This document shows, piece by piece, positions 47,290 to 55,802 of a DNA stretch of 64,000 nt (position 1 is the first letter of the stretch; the number at the start of each line of letters is the position of its first letter). The DNA is from Alistipes sp. Lineage in GTDB: Bacteria; Bacteroidota; Bacteroidia; Bacteroidales; Rikenellaceae. Both the position numbers and the translations under genes were made by a program. The stretch is from positions 54,738 through 118,737 of the forward strand of contig JAFYQI010000001.1 of assembly GCA_017547175.1 (NCBI GenBank), read 5' to 3'. Under the pieces are notes generated by a model. The model saw nothing but the letters and a program-made list of their open reading frames with translations. It was not told where the DNA came from and made no database searches.

Positions 47290-48243
47290 TTACAAAGCGC
47301 CAATCTCGTAGAGTGCATTGTTCACCTTGCGCGTAGCGTCAGCCGAAGCAGCGAACTTCTCGGCCTCCTCCTTCGTCAGGTCGATCTTCACGATCTTCTC
47401 TACACCCTTCTTGCCCAGAACTACGGGAACACCGATGCAGATATCCTCCTGACCATACTCACCCTCCAGATATACCGAGCAGGGAACGATGGCCTTCGTA
47501 TCGTTGATGATGGCATCAACAACCGATGCTCCGGCAGCACCCGGTGCATACCAAGCCGACGTGCCGAGCAGCTTCGTGAGCGTAGCACCACCGACCATCG
47601 TGGCAGCCGAAACCTCCTCGAGTTTCTTCTTCGAGAGGAACTGCGTAGCGGGAACACCCTTGATCGAGGCCTTCGACAGCAGCGGCAGCATCGTCGTGTC
47701 ACCGTGACCACCGATTACCATACCGTCGATGTCCTGGATACCTACACCCGAAGCCTTCGACAGGTAGCAGCGGAAGCGCGACGAATCGAGCGCACCACCC
47801 ATACCGATTACGCGGTTCTTCTTCAGACCGGTCGACTTGAGCGTCAGGTAGGTCATCGTATCCATCGGGTTCGAGATGATCACGTAGATCGCCTTGGGCG
47901 ACCACTTCGAAGCGTTGGCAACCACACTCTTCACGATGTTGGCGTTGATACCGATCAGCTCCTCACGCGTCATACCCGGCTTGCGGGGAATACCCGACGT
48001 GATCACGATCACATCCGAATTGGCCGTCGGCTTGTAGCCCTCGGCATCCGTAGCCGTAACACCTACGAGCTTGGTCTTGTAACCGCACGTAGCTGCAGCC
48101 TGGAACATGTCGAGCATCTTGCCCTCCGACAGACCCTCCTTGATATCCACGAGAACCACCTCGCTGGCGATACCGCGAGCTGCCAATACATTGGCGCAGG
48201 TTGCACCTACGGCACCGGCACCAACAACAGTAACTTTTGACAT
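47290..48243 (-). CDS. mdh: Malate dehydrogenase, LDH-like type
   Basis: Mdh interconverts malate and oxaloacetate with NAD. The 317-residue protein has the Rossmann loop VVGAGAVGATCANVL, Asp at the end of the second strand (VVLVDI) for NAD preference, GIPRKPGMTREEL with the malate-specifying Arg, a NPMDTMTY segment and the catalytic GGHGDTTM. It belongs to the LDH-like MDH group. In anaerobic Bacteroidales it works in the reductive branch to fumarate/succinate. It is monocistronic here. Confidence 0.94.
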   Translation of the reverse strand: MSKVTVVGAGAVGATCANVLAARGIASEVVLVDIKEGLSEGKMLDMFQAAATCGYKTKLVGVTATDAEGYKPTANSDVIVITSGIPRKPGMTREELIGINANIVKSVVANASKWSPKAIYVIISNPMDTMTYLTLKSTGLKKNRVIGMGGALDSSRFRCYLSKASGVGIQDIDGMVIGGHGDTTMLPLLSKASIKGVPATQFLSKKKLEEVSAATMVGGATLTKLLGTSAWYAPGAAGASVVDAIINDTKAIVPCSVYLEGEYGQEDICIGVPVVLGKKGVEKIVKIDLTKEEAEKFAASADATRKVNNALYEIGAL

Positions 48244-48332
48244 TGTGTAATAGTTTTTTGTTAATTAAACGTTTGTTTGCTAATTCATGTTGTGCTCGCC
48301 ACCTTTGGCGACGTTTTGGTTTTCATCCACCC

Positions 48333-48360
48333 CCTAATCCCCTCTCGAGGGGGACTTGAC
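48333..48360. repeat. C/G-rich Bacteroidetes-type intergenic repeat
   Basis: CCCCCTAATCCCCTCTCGAG followed by GGGGGACTTGA, the classic form of this element, upstream of mdh. The remaining gap up to 48475 shows no gene I can support. Confidence 0.6.
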
Positions 48361-48475
48361 AGCCGTCCTTTGGTCGGCTATGGGATTTTTGAAACACCTT
48401 TTATGCCACTTACCCTGCGTTCCGCATTAAGCGACTTAATGGGTGCCTTGGCGGCGTTAGGTTGGGTACATAGTC

Positions 48476-48514
48476 AAAAGAGGGTAGTGTAAATGACTTT
48501 ACGCTATCCTCTTT
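48476..48514 (-). terminator. Intrinsic terminator of gcvH
   Basis: A 17-bp stem with two G-U pairs and a TGAC loop; on the minus strand it ends in a T run. Confidence 0.85.
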
Positions 48515-48539
48515 GCTTATTCTTGCTTGCGTATCGGAA

Positions 48540-48920
48540 TTAACCGATCAACTCGGTATACTGCTCGGCCGTGAGGAGCGAATCCCACTCCGAAGCGTCC
48601 GAAACCTTTACCTTGATGAGCCAACCCTCACCATAGGCGTCCTTGTTCACCAGGGCGGGATCTGCATCTACTGCCTCGTTGAACTCGATCACCTCACCGC
48701 TAACGGGCGTGAAGGCGTCGCTCACGGTCTTAACGGCCTCAATCGAACCGAAAACCTCACCGGCTGCAAGCGTCTCGCCTACGGTCGGAACATCAACGAA
48801 TACGATATCACCCAGCTGGCTCTGTGCGAAGTCGGTAATACCGATCGTTGCTACATCACCCTCGATGCTGCACCACTCATGGTCGTTCGAGTACTTCAGA
48901 TTTGCAGGTACGTTGCTCAT
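48540..48920 (-). CDS. gcvH: Glycine cleavage system H protein
   Basis: GcvH is the lipoyl-carrying shuttle of glycine cleavage. The 126-residue protein has the lipoylation segment FGSIEAVKTVSDAF with the modified Lys near residue 64 and the DIVFVDVPTVGETL block; length and fold elements are normal. It is transcribed alone with its own promoter and terminator; gcvT and gcvP are not in the window. Confidence 0.95.
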   Translation of the reverse strand: MSNVPANLKYSNDHEWCSIEGDVATIGITDFAQSQLGDIVFVDVPTVGETLAAGEVFGSIEAVKTVSDAFTPVSGEVIEFNEAVDADPALVNKDAYGEGWLIKVKVSDASEWDSLLTAEQYTELIG

Positions 48921-48959
48921 AATTTTTTCTGTTTTTTTGATGGTTTGTCTATTTGACTA

Positions 48960-48967
48960 CAAATATA
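48960..48967 (-). promoter_or_regulatory. Putative -7 element of gcvH
   Basis: Minus-strand TATATTTG with TTG about 17 nt upstream. Confidence 0.55.
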
Positions 48968-48984
48968 GGTTGTTATTTCTATAA

Positions 48985-49017
48985 CAAAAAATAAAAACGG
49001 GCCAAAATTACCCGTTT
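48985..49017 (-). terminator. Terminator of dapD-biotin ligase
   Basis: AAACGGG and CCCGTTT arms with a T-rich tail on the minus strand, just past the biotin ligase stop. Confidence 0.65.
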
Positions 49018-49027
49018 AGCCATTTTT

Positions 49028-49750
49028 TTAGCGTTTTATCACAAATTCAACCTCCTTAAATCGGTAACTGCGCTGTTGACCGTCGTTGTGGTGCAGGATA
49101 AGAGCTCCGTCAGTTTCGATGCCTTTGATGGTGGCGGTGAACTCTTCGCCTTCGGGCAGACGGAAGCGTTGTGGTTGTTCGAGGCGATACATCTGATCGC
49201 GGTAATCAGCCTGAAGTGGCTCCCACACTGTAGTTTCGAGTTGGCTATAGCGCGCATTGAAGCAACGTTGGAACGTGGAGAGCACCTCCTCACGTTCGAA
49301 ACTACGTCCTGTCTCCAGCTGCATGGAGGTGGGGTTGGGAAGCGAGGGGTCGAATTGGGTTTGGTTGACATTGATGCCGATTCCGATCACCGTGCGGCGC
49401 AGGCTCGCACCGGCGTAATAGTGCTCGATCAGAATGCCCACCAGCTTCTTATCGCCGACATAGATATCGTTGGTCCATTTGATGCGGGTCTGGATACCAA
49501 ACTCCGCGAAGCAGTCGCAAAGGGCCAGCGCAGTCGCCTCCGAGAGGAGAAACTGATCGCGTGCCGCCATAAACGTAGGCTCGGCAATGAGCGAGAAGGT
49601 GAGATTAAGTCCCTCCTCGCTCAGCCAGGTATGTCCGCGTTGGCCACGACCGGCCGTCTGGCGTTCGGCTACAAGCACGTCGCCATGCCCAAATTGTGCA
49701 TCACGTGCCAAGTCGTTGGTTGATGTAACCTCCTCGAAACGGTAGACCAT
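49028..49750 (-). CDS. birA: Biotin-[acetyl-CoA carboxylase] ligase
   Basis: The enzyme attaches biotin to the biotin carboxyl carrier protein. The 240-residue protein has the biotinyl-AMP loop TAGRGQRGHTW near residue 35, KWTNDIYVGDKKLVGIL with the catalytic Lys, and VIGIGINVNQ. There is no N-terminal helix-turn-helix, so it is a monofunctional ligase rather than a repressor. It follows dapD by 16 nt and probably shares its promoter. Confidence 0.92.
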   Translation of the reverse strand: MVYRFEEVTSTNDLARDAQFGHGDVLVAERQTAGRGQRGHTWLSEEGLNLTFSLIAEPTFMAARDQFLLSEATALALCDCFAEFGIQTRIKWTNDIYVGDKKLVGILIEHYYAGASLRRTVIGIGINVNQTQFDPSLPNPTSMQLETGRSFEREEVLSTFQRCFNARYSQLETTVWEPLQADYRDQMYRLEQPQRFRLPEGEEFTATIKGIETDGALILHHNDGQQRSYRFKEVEFVIKR

Positions 49751-49766
49751 ATCAGCCTTTCAATTC

Positions 49767-50588
49767 TTAACTAATGTTAAACTCGCGCAGGGTGTCGTTC
49801 AGCGAGGTCTTCTTGTCGGTAGACTCCTTGCGGCGACCGATAATCAGGGCGCACGATACGCTGTACTCGCCGGCAGGGAACTGCTTGCGATAGCTGCCCG
49901 GAACGACCACCGAACGCGGCGGAACATATCCCTTGTAAGTGATAGGTTCCGAACCTGTTACGTCGATGATGTGGGTCGAGCCGGTGATCACAGTGTTCGA
50001 ACCGAGCACAGCCTCGCGGCAAACATGCGCACCCTCCACGACAATCGAGCGCGAACCGATGAAGCAGTTGTCCTCGATGATGACCGGAGCGGCCTGCACG
50101 GGCTCCAATACGCCGCCGATACCCACGCCACCCGAGAGGTGTACGTGCTTGCCGATCTGGGCACACGAACCTACTGTAGCCCACGTATCGACCATCGTAC
50201 CCGTGTCAACATAGGCGCCGATATTGACATACGAAGGCATCAGAATGGCACCCGGTGCGATGTAAGCACCATAACGGGCTACGGCCGAGGGTACTACGCG
50301 CACACCCAGCTCATCGTAGCCGTGTTTGAGTTCCATCTTGTCATACCACTCGATCTCGCCACCCTGCATCTTGCGCATGGGCTGAATCGGGAAGTAGAGG
50401 ATGATGGCCTTCTTGACCCATTCGTTGACCTGCCAGAGGCTCTTTTCGAGGTCGATCGGCTCGGCCGTACGCAGCTCGCCGGCATCCACCAGACGTACCA
50501 CCTCGCGGATAGCTGCCTCGGTAGCAGGATCTTTCAGCAGCGTGCGATCCTCCCACGCCTGCTCGATGAGTTTTTGTAAATCTTTCAT
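49767..50588 (-). CDS. dapD: Tetrahydrodipicolinate N-succinyltransferase
   Basis: DapD succinylates tetrahydrodipicolinate on the way to diaminopimelate and lysine. The 273-residue protein has an N-terminal helical part (about 1-95) and a left-handed beta-helix of hexapeptide repeats (about 100-235), with PGAILMPSYVNIGAYVDTG and HLSGGVGIGGVLEP. The start at 50588 (MKDLQKLI) follows a promoter; a longer N terminus is asparagine/lysine-rich and unlikely. It is divergent from lysC, an apt pairing in the same pathway. Confidence 0.93.
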   Translation of the reverse strand: MKDLQKLIEQAWEDRTLLKDPATEAAIREVVRLVDAGELRTAEPIDLEKSLWQVNEWVKKAIILYFPIQPMRKMQGGEIEWYDKMELKHGYDELGVRVVPSAVARYGAYIAPGAILMPSYVNIGAYVDTGTMVDTWATVGSCAQIGKHVHLSGGVGIGGVLEPVQAAPVIIEDNCFIGSRSIVVEGAHVCREAVLGSNTVITGSTHIIDVTGSEPITYKGYVPPRSVVVPGSYRKQFPAGEYSVSCALIIGRRKESTDKKTSLNDTLREFNIS

Positions 50589-50618
50589 ATCTTTATTGTC
50601 GTTTTTGTTTCTTGACTT

Positions 50619-50626
50619 CAAAGGTA
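50619..50626 (-). promoter_or_regulatory. Putative -7 element of dapD
   Basis: Minus-strand TACCTTTG about 30 nt upstream of the dapD ATG. Confidence 0.5.
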
Positions 50627-50639
50627 ACTATTTTTTTGC

Positions 50640-50647
50640 TAACTTTG
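50640..50647 (+). promoter_or_regulatory. Putative -7 element of lysC
   Basis: Plus-strand TAACTTTG about 20 nt upstream of the lysC ATG, back to back with the dapD element. Confidence 0.55.
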
Positions 50648-50667
50648 CCTCCGTTAAACGGAAAACG

Positions 50668-51924
50668 ATGAAAGTATATAAATTCGGTGGTGCGTCGGTG
50701 AAGAATGCCGACGGTGTCCGCAACCTGCGCCAGATTATCGACGGCGAACAGCAACTCTTTATCATTGTGTCTGCTATGGGCAAGACAACCAACGCCTTGG
50801 AACGTGTCTTCGCCGCTGCCCAACAGCACAATCCCGCAGCCGCTCAGACCGAGATTGATCAGATCCGCGAGTATCATGCCGCAATTATTTCAGACTTGTG
50901 GCAGGAGTCGCATCAGTTGGAGCATGTAGAGGCTCAGTTTGCCGATTTGGAGGCCTTCGTGGCAGCTAATAACTACAAGGTCGAGGAGGCCGAGGCTTGG
51001 TACGACCGCATCGTGGCCTATGGTGAATTGATCTCGACGACCATTGTCTCCGAGTACCTCAATCATACCGGCCTGAAGAACACCTGGATCGACATGCGTC
51101 AGGCCATCCGCACCGAGCAGCGTCACAAGGATGCCGAGGTTGATTTGGCTGCTTCGACGCCGCTTTTGAAGGCCGCTCTGCAAGAGGCCGGAGGGTCGAT
51201 TTTTGTCGGTCAGGGCTTTATCGGTGGCGCGCCCGACGGTACGACGACCACGCTGGGGCGTGAGGGCTCGGATTATTCGGCTGCCGTGGTGGCTAACATC
51301 CTTGAGGCCGAATCGATGGCCGTATGGAAGGATGTGGACGGAGTGCTCAATGCCGACCCCAAAATCTTCGCCGATGCGATCAAGATTCCCGAGCTGAACT
51401 ACATCGATACCATTGAGTTGGCCTATAGCGGTGCTCAGATCATCCACCCGCGCACCATCAAGCCCCTGCAGAACAAAAACATCCCCCTCTATGTACGTCC
51501 TTTCGGTGACAAACACAAGCCCGGCACCGCAATTTGCGGAACGTCGCCCAAAGTGGAGGTGCCCATCCTGATTCTGAAGAAGGACCAGGTACTCTTGGTC
51601 ATCCGTTCCCGCGATTTTTCGTTTGTCTTGGAGGAGAAGTTTGCCACCATCTTCTCGCTGCTTGAGAAGTATCGTGTGAAGGTCCACCTGATCCACAACT
51701 CGGCCGTGGATATCGGTGTCTGTGTCGATCAGTCGTGGCACATCGACGAGGTGGTTGAAGCCTTGCGAGAGGCCAATTTCGACGTGCAGAAGATGGTAGA
51801 TATGGAGCTGCTGACCATTCGTGGCTATAACGACGAACTCCGCCAGAAATATTCAACCGGTCCTCACGTCCTCATCAAGCAGATGTCGTGGGAGTCGATG
51901 CGTATTGTGCGCAAAAAAGCATAA
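50668..51924 (+). CDS. lysC: Aspartate kinase, monofunctional
   Basis: LysC phosphorylates aspartate, the first step to lysine, threonine, methionine and diaminopimelate. The 418-residue protein starts VYKFGGASVKN, the kinase signature, with TTTLGREGSDYSA and VWKDVDGVLNADPK in the catalytic part and C-terminal ACT-like sequence from about residue 310. The ATG at 50668 is chosen because it opens the signature; upstream in-frame sequence overlaps dapD. Feedback by an end product is likely but the effector cannot be read. Confidence 0.93.
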   Translation: MKVYKFGGASVKNADGVRNLRQIIDGEQQLFIIVSAMGKTTNALERVFAAAQQHNPAAAQTEIDQIREYHAAIISDLWQESHQLEHVEAQFADLEAFVAANNYKVEEAEAWYDRIVAYGELISTTIVSEYLNHTGLKNTWIDMRQAIRTEQRHKDAEVDLAASTPLLKAALQEAGGSIFVGQGFIGGAPDGTTTTLGREGSDYSAAVVANILEAESMAVWKDVDGVLNADPKIFADAIKIPELNYIDTIELAYSGAQIIHPRTIKPLQNKNIPLYVRPFGDKHKPGTAICGTSPKVEVPILILKKDQVLLVIRSRDFSFVLEEKFATIFSLLEKYRVKVHLIHNSAVDIGVCVDQSWHIDEVVEALREANFDVQKMVDMELLTIRGYNDELRQKYSTGPHVLIKQMSWESMRIVRKKA

Positions 51925-51926
51925 CT

Positions 51927-52047
51927 TTTCGATCTATAGGGCATATTTTGTCCTTCATGGCTCGGGCCGAATGGGACGTACGTTCAGTACCACCCATCCG
52001 GCCCGAACTGCGTTCATGCCAAAATCAGCTCCTCTAAAATCACAAAA
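51927..52047 (+). repeat. Palindromic element family B, copy 3 (lysC-fbp)
   Basis: GATCTATAGGGC and GCTCCTCTAAAATC outer arms, CGGGCCGAATGGGACGTACG and CAGTACCACCCATCCGGCCCG inner arms pairing over GGGCC/GGCCC. It begins 3 nt after the lysC stop; the rest of the gap holds the fbp promoter. Confidence 0.85.
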
Positions 52048-52143
52048 CCTGCCAAGAGCGGGGCTCGGTGTCGAGTATGTAAGCATGAAAGGGCTTATAA
52101 GTTCTTGTATGCCCGTACCTTTTCTCCCTTTTTCATTTTTGAT

Positions 52144-52174
52144 TTTGAATTTTGAGAAAAACTCCTTAAATTTG
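52144..52174 (+). promoter_or_regulatory. Promoter of fbp
   Basis: TTTG at 52144-52147, a 19-nt spacer and TAAATTTG at 52167-52174. The leader is about 47 nt. Confidence 0.65.
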
Positions 52175-52227
52175 TATATGGTGTGTTGTGACTTTTTCGC
52201 AATGCCGTAACAAAATAAGCAAAAACT

Positions 52228-54213
52228 ATGGCAAATGAGCCGATCAAACGCGATGTAAAGGGTGATTTGCGTTACCTGAAGCTCCTCGCACGCGACTTTC
52301 CGACCGTGTCGAGTGTGACGGCCGAGATCATCAACCTGGAGGCTATTCTCCACCTTCCGAAGCCCACGGAACACTTCCTGGCCGATCTGCATGGTGAGAA
52401 CGAGGCCTTTCAACACGTTATTCGCAACGCTTCGGGTAACATCAAACGCAAGGTGAAGGAGCTCTTCGGGCAAACGCTGTCGCATGAGCAGATCCGAGAA
52501 CTCTGCACGCTGATCTATTATCCGGAGCAAAAGCTGAAACTCGTGCGTCGCAATGAACCCAATCTCGATGAATTCTACACGACGACCCTCAATCAACTGA
52601 TTGTGCTTTGTCGTGATGTGTCGTCGAAATATACCCGCTCGAAGGTGCGCAAGAGCCTTCCCGAGGAGTATGCCTATATCATCGAGGAGTTGTTGCATGA
52701 GACCTCCGATGTAAGCAACAAGCAGGCCTACTTGAATGTCATTGTTCGCACGATTGTCTCGACGCGTCGTGCCGCCGATTTTATTGTGGCACTCTGTTAC
52801 CTGATTCAGACGCTTTCGATCGATCGACTGCATATTTTAGGTGATATTTTCGACCGAGGTCCCGGAGCACATCTGATTTTGGATACGCTTTGCGACTACC
52901 ACCACTTCGATATACAGTGGGGTAACCACGATGTATTGTGGATGGGTGCTGCGGCGGGAAATATGTGCTGTATAGCCAGTGTGTTGCGCCTTTCGTTGCG
53001 CTATGCCAATACCCTCACATTGGAGGATGGCTATGCCATCAATATGGTTCCCTTGGCAACCTTTGCCATGGAGACCTATGCCGATGACGATTGCCGTATC
53101 TTTGCGCCACATGTCGAGGAGAGTCGCCCCGATCTGAACGAAAAGACGCTCCGCCTGATTGCCCAAATGCACAAAGCCATCACCATTATCGGGTTTAAGC
53201 TCGAAGGGGCGATGTGCAAGGCCCATCCGCAGTGGAGTATGGAGCATCGTTGCCTGTTGGAGCATATCGATACAAAGGCGGGTACGATCACGCTCGATGG
53301 AAAGAGCTATCCGTTAGTCGATCCTAATTTCCCGACCCTCAATCCGGAGGATCCCTATGCGCTCACTTCCGAGGAAGCCGATTTGATGGAGCGATTGCGC
53401 CACTCGTTTATGATCAGCGAGCGTCTGCGTACGCATGTCGGATGCCTGCTTTCGCACGGTGGCATGTATGAGATTTATAACTCGAATCTGCTGTTCCATG
53501 CCTCGGTGCCGCTCAATGCCGATGGTACGTTGCGTGAGGTCCAGATCGGACCCGCAACGGTAAAGGGCAAGGATTTGATGCTACGCGTGGAACAAGTGGT
53601 GCGCACGGCCTTTGATCAGGCTGCGGAGCCGGAGGAACGAAACTTTGCTACGGACTATTTCTGGTATTTGTGGAGCGGAGCTGATTCGCCTTTGTTCGGA
53701 AAGTCGAAGATGGCGACCTTCGAACGCTATTTTATCGCCGATTCTGCAACGCACAAAGAGGAGAAGGGGTGGTATTACACCTTGCGCGATTCGGCCGAAG
53801 TGTGCGAACGTGTGCTCGATGAGTTTGGTGTGACGGGTGTGCATCGCCATATCATCAACGGCCACGTGCCGGTGCGTGCCGGAAAGGGTGAAAACCCGAT
53901 CAAGGCCGATGGACGGTTGATGGTCATTGATGGCGGATTTGCCAAGGCTTACCACAATAAAACGGGTATTGCAGGCTATACGTTGGTCTACCACAGCCGT
54001 GGTTTCCAACTGGTGCAACACGAGCCTTTCAAATCGACCGAGGAGGCGGTGATCAATGGTACGGATATCCACAGCACGACGCAGATCGTCGAGATGATGG
54101 GTCGTCGTGAGATGGTGGGGGATACGGATGTAGGTCGTGAGTTGCGCGAGCAGATCGAAGATCTGAAGAATCTGTTGAGAGCCTATCGCCGAGGCTACAT
54201 CAAAGAGCAGTAG
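52228..54213 (+). CDS. fbp: Fructose-1,6-bisphosphatase class III
   Basis: The enzyme dephosphorylates fructose 1,6-bisphosphate in gluconeogenesis. The 661-residue protein belongs to the Firmicutes/Bacteroidetes class III group, whose members are about 640-670 residues. It has a calcineurin-like metal site: LADLHGE near residue 50, LGDIFDRGPG near 205, WGNHDVLWMG near 230, and a later INGHVPVRAGKGE near 550. It is monocistronic, with its own promoter and a long hairpin after the stop. Confidence 0.94.
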   Translation: MANEPIKRDVKGDLRYLKLLARDFPTVSSVTAEIINLEAILHLPKPTEHFLADLHGENEAFQHVIRNASGNIKRKVKELFGQTLSHEQIRELCTLIYYPEQKLKLVRRNEPNLDEFYTTTLNQLIVLCRDVSSKYTRSKVRKSLPEEYAYIIEELLHETSDVSNKQAYLNVIVRTIVSTRRAADFIVALCYLIQTLSIDRLHILGDIFDRGPGAHLILDTLCDYHHFDIQWGNHDVLWMGAAAGNMCCIASVLRLSLRYANTLTLEDGYAINMVPLATFAMETYADDDCRIFAPHVEESRPDLNEKTLRLIAQMHKAITIIGFKLEGAMCKAHPQWSMEHRCLLEHIDTKAGTITLDGKSYPLVDPNFPTLNPEDPYALTSEEADLMERLRHSFMISERLRTHVGCLLSHGGMYEIYNSNLLFHASVPLNADGTLREVQIGPATVKGKDLMLRVEQVVRTAFDQAAEPEERNFATDYFWYLWSGADSPLFGKSKMATFERYFIADSATHKEEKGWYYTLRDSAEVCERVLDEFGVTGVHRHIINGHVPVRAGKGENPIKADGRLMVIDGGFAKAYHNKTGIAGYTLVYHSRGFQLVQHEPFKSTEEAVINGTDIHSTTQIVEMMGRREMVGDTDVGRELREQIEDLKNLLRAYRRGYIKEQ

Positions 54214-54244
54214 AGAAGTTCCGAGATCGTATCGGAGAATAAGT

Positions 54245-54277
54245 ATAACCCCCGTTGAGGATTTCAACGGGGGTTAT
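54245..54277. terminator. Bidirectional terminator hairpin
   Basis: A 14-bp perfect stem (ATAACCCCCGTTGA and its complement) between convergent fbp and the DUF4435 gene; flanking T runs are weak. Confidence 0.7.
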
Positions 54278-54293
54278 GCTTGCTGTGGGGATA

Positions 54294-55346
54294 TCAACCC
54301 TTTGTCTCTTGTTTGGCGAGGAGGTGTTTGATAGCCCGTTCGAGGTAACACGCGATGTCGCGTTCGACGAGTTTGTAGAGCGGGCAATCGGTGTAATTGT
54401 CATTGTCGAGCAGTACGTCGCGGATCGAACGGGTGGCATTTTTGTAATTGGCAAGTTCATTCTTCAGTGCCACTCCGGTCTTGTCCGAGGCCTGAATGCG
54501 GGCAATCGACATCTCTTTGAGTTTTTCGCAGACGTTTTGCAGGCAAATCAGCACCACGTTGTCCATCAGCGTATGGCCATGCATGTAGAGGTAGGTCGTT
54601 TCAGGCGTCACGCCTCGGGCAGCGAGCAACTGCTCGAAGCGCTCCATCGGGGCGATCATCGTGGGGTTTTTCTCGCGCAGCATCTTCTCACGACGTGCTA
54701 CGTTGCGCCCTAGCCACAAGAGCGTATTATCTCCGTTGTTGGTCAGATCGAGGTAGCCTAGTCGGACGGCCGCCTTGAAATCGGCCAACGGAAAGACATG
54801 GTGGTGCTCCATCTGCGCCGAGAAGGCATACCAGACAAAGAGGGGATAGATCGTACGCGAGTAGCCCTCCATAAAACGCTCGAAATCGAAGATGCGCGTA
54901 TCGTTCTTCGTGGCCTTTACGCAGACATTATGCAGTGTGGGGGCATAACAGAGGTAATTTTCGGTGGCATAGGCGTAGGTGTGGAACAGAAACGGTGCAT
55001 CATTCACGATGCGGGCGGTTTCGGTGCGCCCCTCGAAGAGGTAATCGAAGTCGGAATCGACACACAATAACATATCTTCCGAAGAGTCCGGCACCATGTT
55101 GAGAATCACCTTTTTGCCCTTCGGTAGGTTGCCACGATCCGGTACCGAGATCTCGAAGCGGATGTAGGGGTTGCGGAAGTGATCGAAGATCGAACGCCAA
55201 AAAGATACATCCTCATACCCCTCGACGTAGACCTTCACGAGGTGCTTATCGGAGGTATCGGGCAGCGGGGTGGGAAGCCCCGGATTGGGGTCGCTCTTTC
55301 CAAACGGATTGAGTCGATTGAGTGTTTTGGTGAAGTTGTATGCCAT
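54294..55346 (-). CDS. DUF4435 protein with a TOPRIM-like domain
   Basis: A 350-residue protein. The N-terminal part shows VKVYVEGYEDVSFW (conserved Glu) and, about 55 residues on, LLCVDSDFDYL (Asp-x-Asp), the acidic pattern of OLD-type TOPRIM domains seen in DUF4435. A helical C-terminal half follows. DUF4435 proteins include AriB, the effector of PARIS defence, but here there is no AAA ATPase partner next door, so a defence role is not supported. The start at 55346 (MAYNFTK) follows a TATCTTTG element only 6 nt upstream. The function is unknown. Confidence 0.75.
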   Translation of the reverse strand: MAYNFTKTLNRLNPFGKSDPNPGLPTPLPDTSDKHLVKVYVEGYEDVSFWRSIFDHFRNPYIRFEISVPDRGNLPKGKKVILNMVPDSSEDMLLCVDSDFDYLFEGRTETARIVNDAPFLFHTYAYATENYLCYAPTLHNVCVKATKNDTRIFDFERFMEGYSRTIYPLFVWYAFSAQMEHHHVFPLADFKAAVRLGYLDLTNNGDNTLLWLGRNVARREKMLREKNPTMIAPMERFEQLLAARGVTPETTYLYMHGHTLMDNVVLICLQNVCEKLKEMSIARIQASDKTGVALKNELANYKNATRSIRDVLLDNDNYTDCPLYKLVERDIACYLERAIKHLLAKQETKG

Positions 55347-55352
55347 ATAGAA

Positions 55353-55360
55353 CAAAGATA
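55353..55360 (-). promoter_or_regulatory. Putative -7 element of the DUF4435 gene
   Basis: Minus-strand TATCTTTG 6 nt from the start codon, so the transcript would be leaderless or nearly so. Confidence 0.5.
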
Positions 55361-55372
55361 GAAAAAAATGAT

Positions 55373-55380
55373 TAATTTTG
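55373..55380 (+). promoter_or_regulatory. Putative -7 element of the SUI1 gene
   Basis: Plus-strand TAATTTTG about 40 nt upstream of the eIF1-like gene, divergent from the DUF4435 element. Confidence 0.5.
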
Positions 55381-55419
55381 CACAAGATAGAATTCGGAAA
55401 AACCAATTTTTTAGACACT

Positions 55420-55767
55420 ATGGCAAACAACGATTGGAAAGCGCGTCTGGGCATGGTCTATTCGACCAATCCCGACTTTGAATATAAGACCGACGAAGTG
55501 GAGGAGCAGGATACGCTCGAGCCCGCCAAGCAGGATCTGCGCGTGTGGCTCGACCGCAAGCAGCGTGGTGGTAAGGTGGTAACCCTCATCAAGGGCTTTG
55601 TGGGTCGTGAGGAGGATTTGAGCGATTTGGCCAAGATGCTCAAGACGAAATGTGGAGTGGGCGGTGCTGCCAAGGAGGGCGAGATCCTCATCCAGGGCGA
55701 CCACCGTGACCGCGTGGTGGAGTTGCTCCTCAAGGCGGGCTATCGTTGCAAGAAGGCGGGTAATTAG
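55420..55767 (+). CDS. Translation initiation factor SUI1/eIF1 homologue (YciH-like)
   Basis: A 115-residue protein with a disordered, acidic N terminus and a C-terminal SUI1 fold: RKQRGGKVVTLIKGFVG, then LKTKCGVGGAAKEGEILIQG and the final helix. The family resembles eukaryotic eIF1, which controls start-codon choice; bacterial YciH has been linked to translation control but its main role is unsettled. The ATG at 55420 starts the recognisable protein. The next gene follows after 35 nt. Confidence 0.92.
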   Translation: MANNDWKARLGMVYSTNPDFEYKTDEVEEQDTLEPAKQDLRVWLDRKQRGGKVVTLIKGFVGREEDLSDLAKMLKTKCGVGGAAKEGEILIQGDHRDRVVELLLKAGYRCKKAGN

Positions 55768-55802
55768 TTGTTTGTCAAAATAGCGATTTGAACTAAAGCA
55801 AT

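Noticed and set aside
54294..55346. A PARIS defence system
   Set aside because: The AAA ATPase partner AriA is absent and all neighbours are housekeeping genes.
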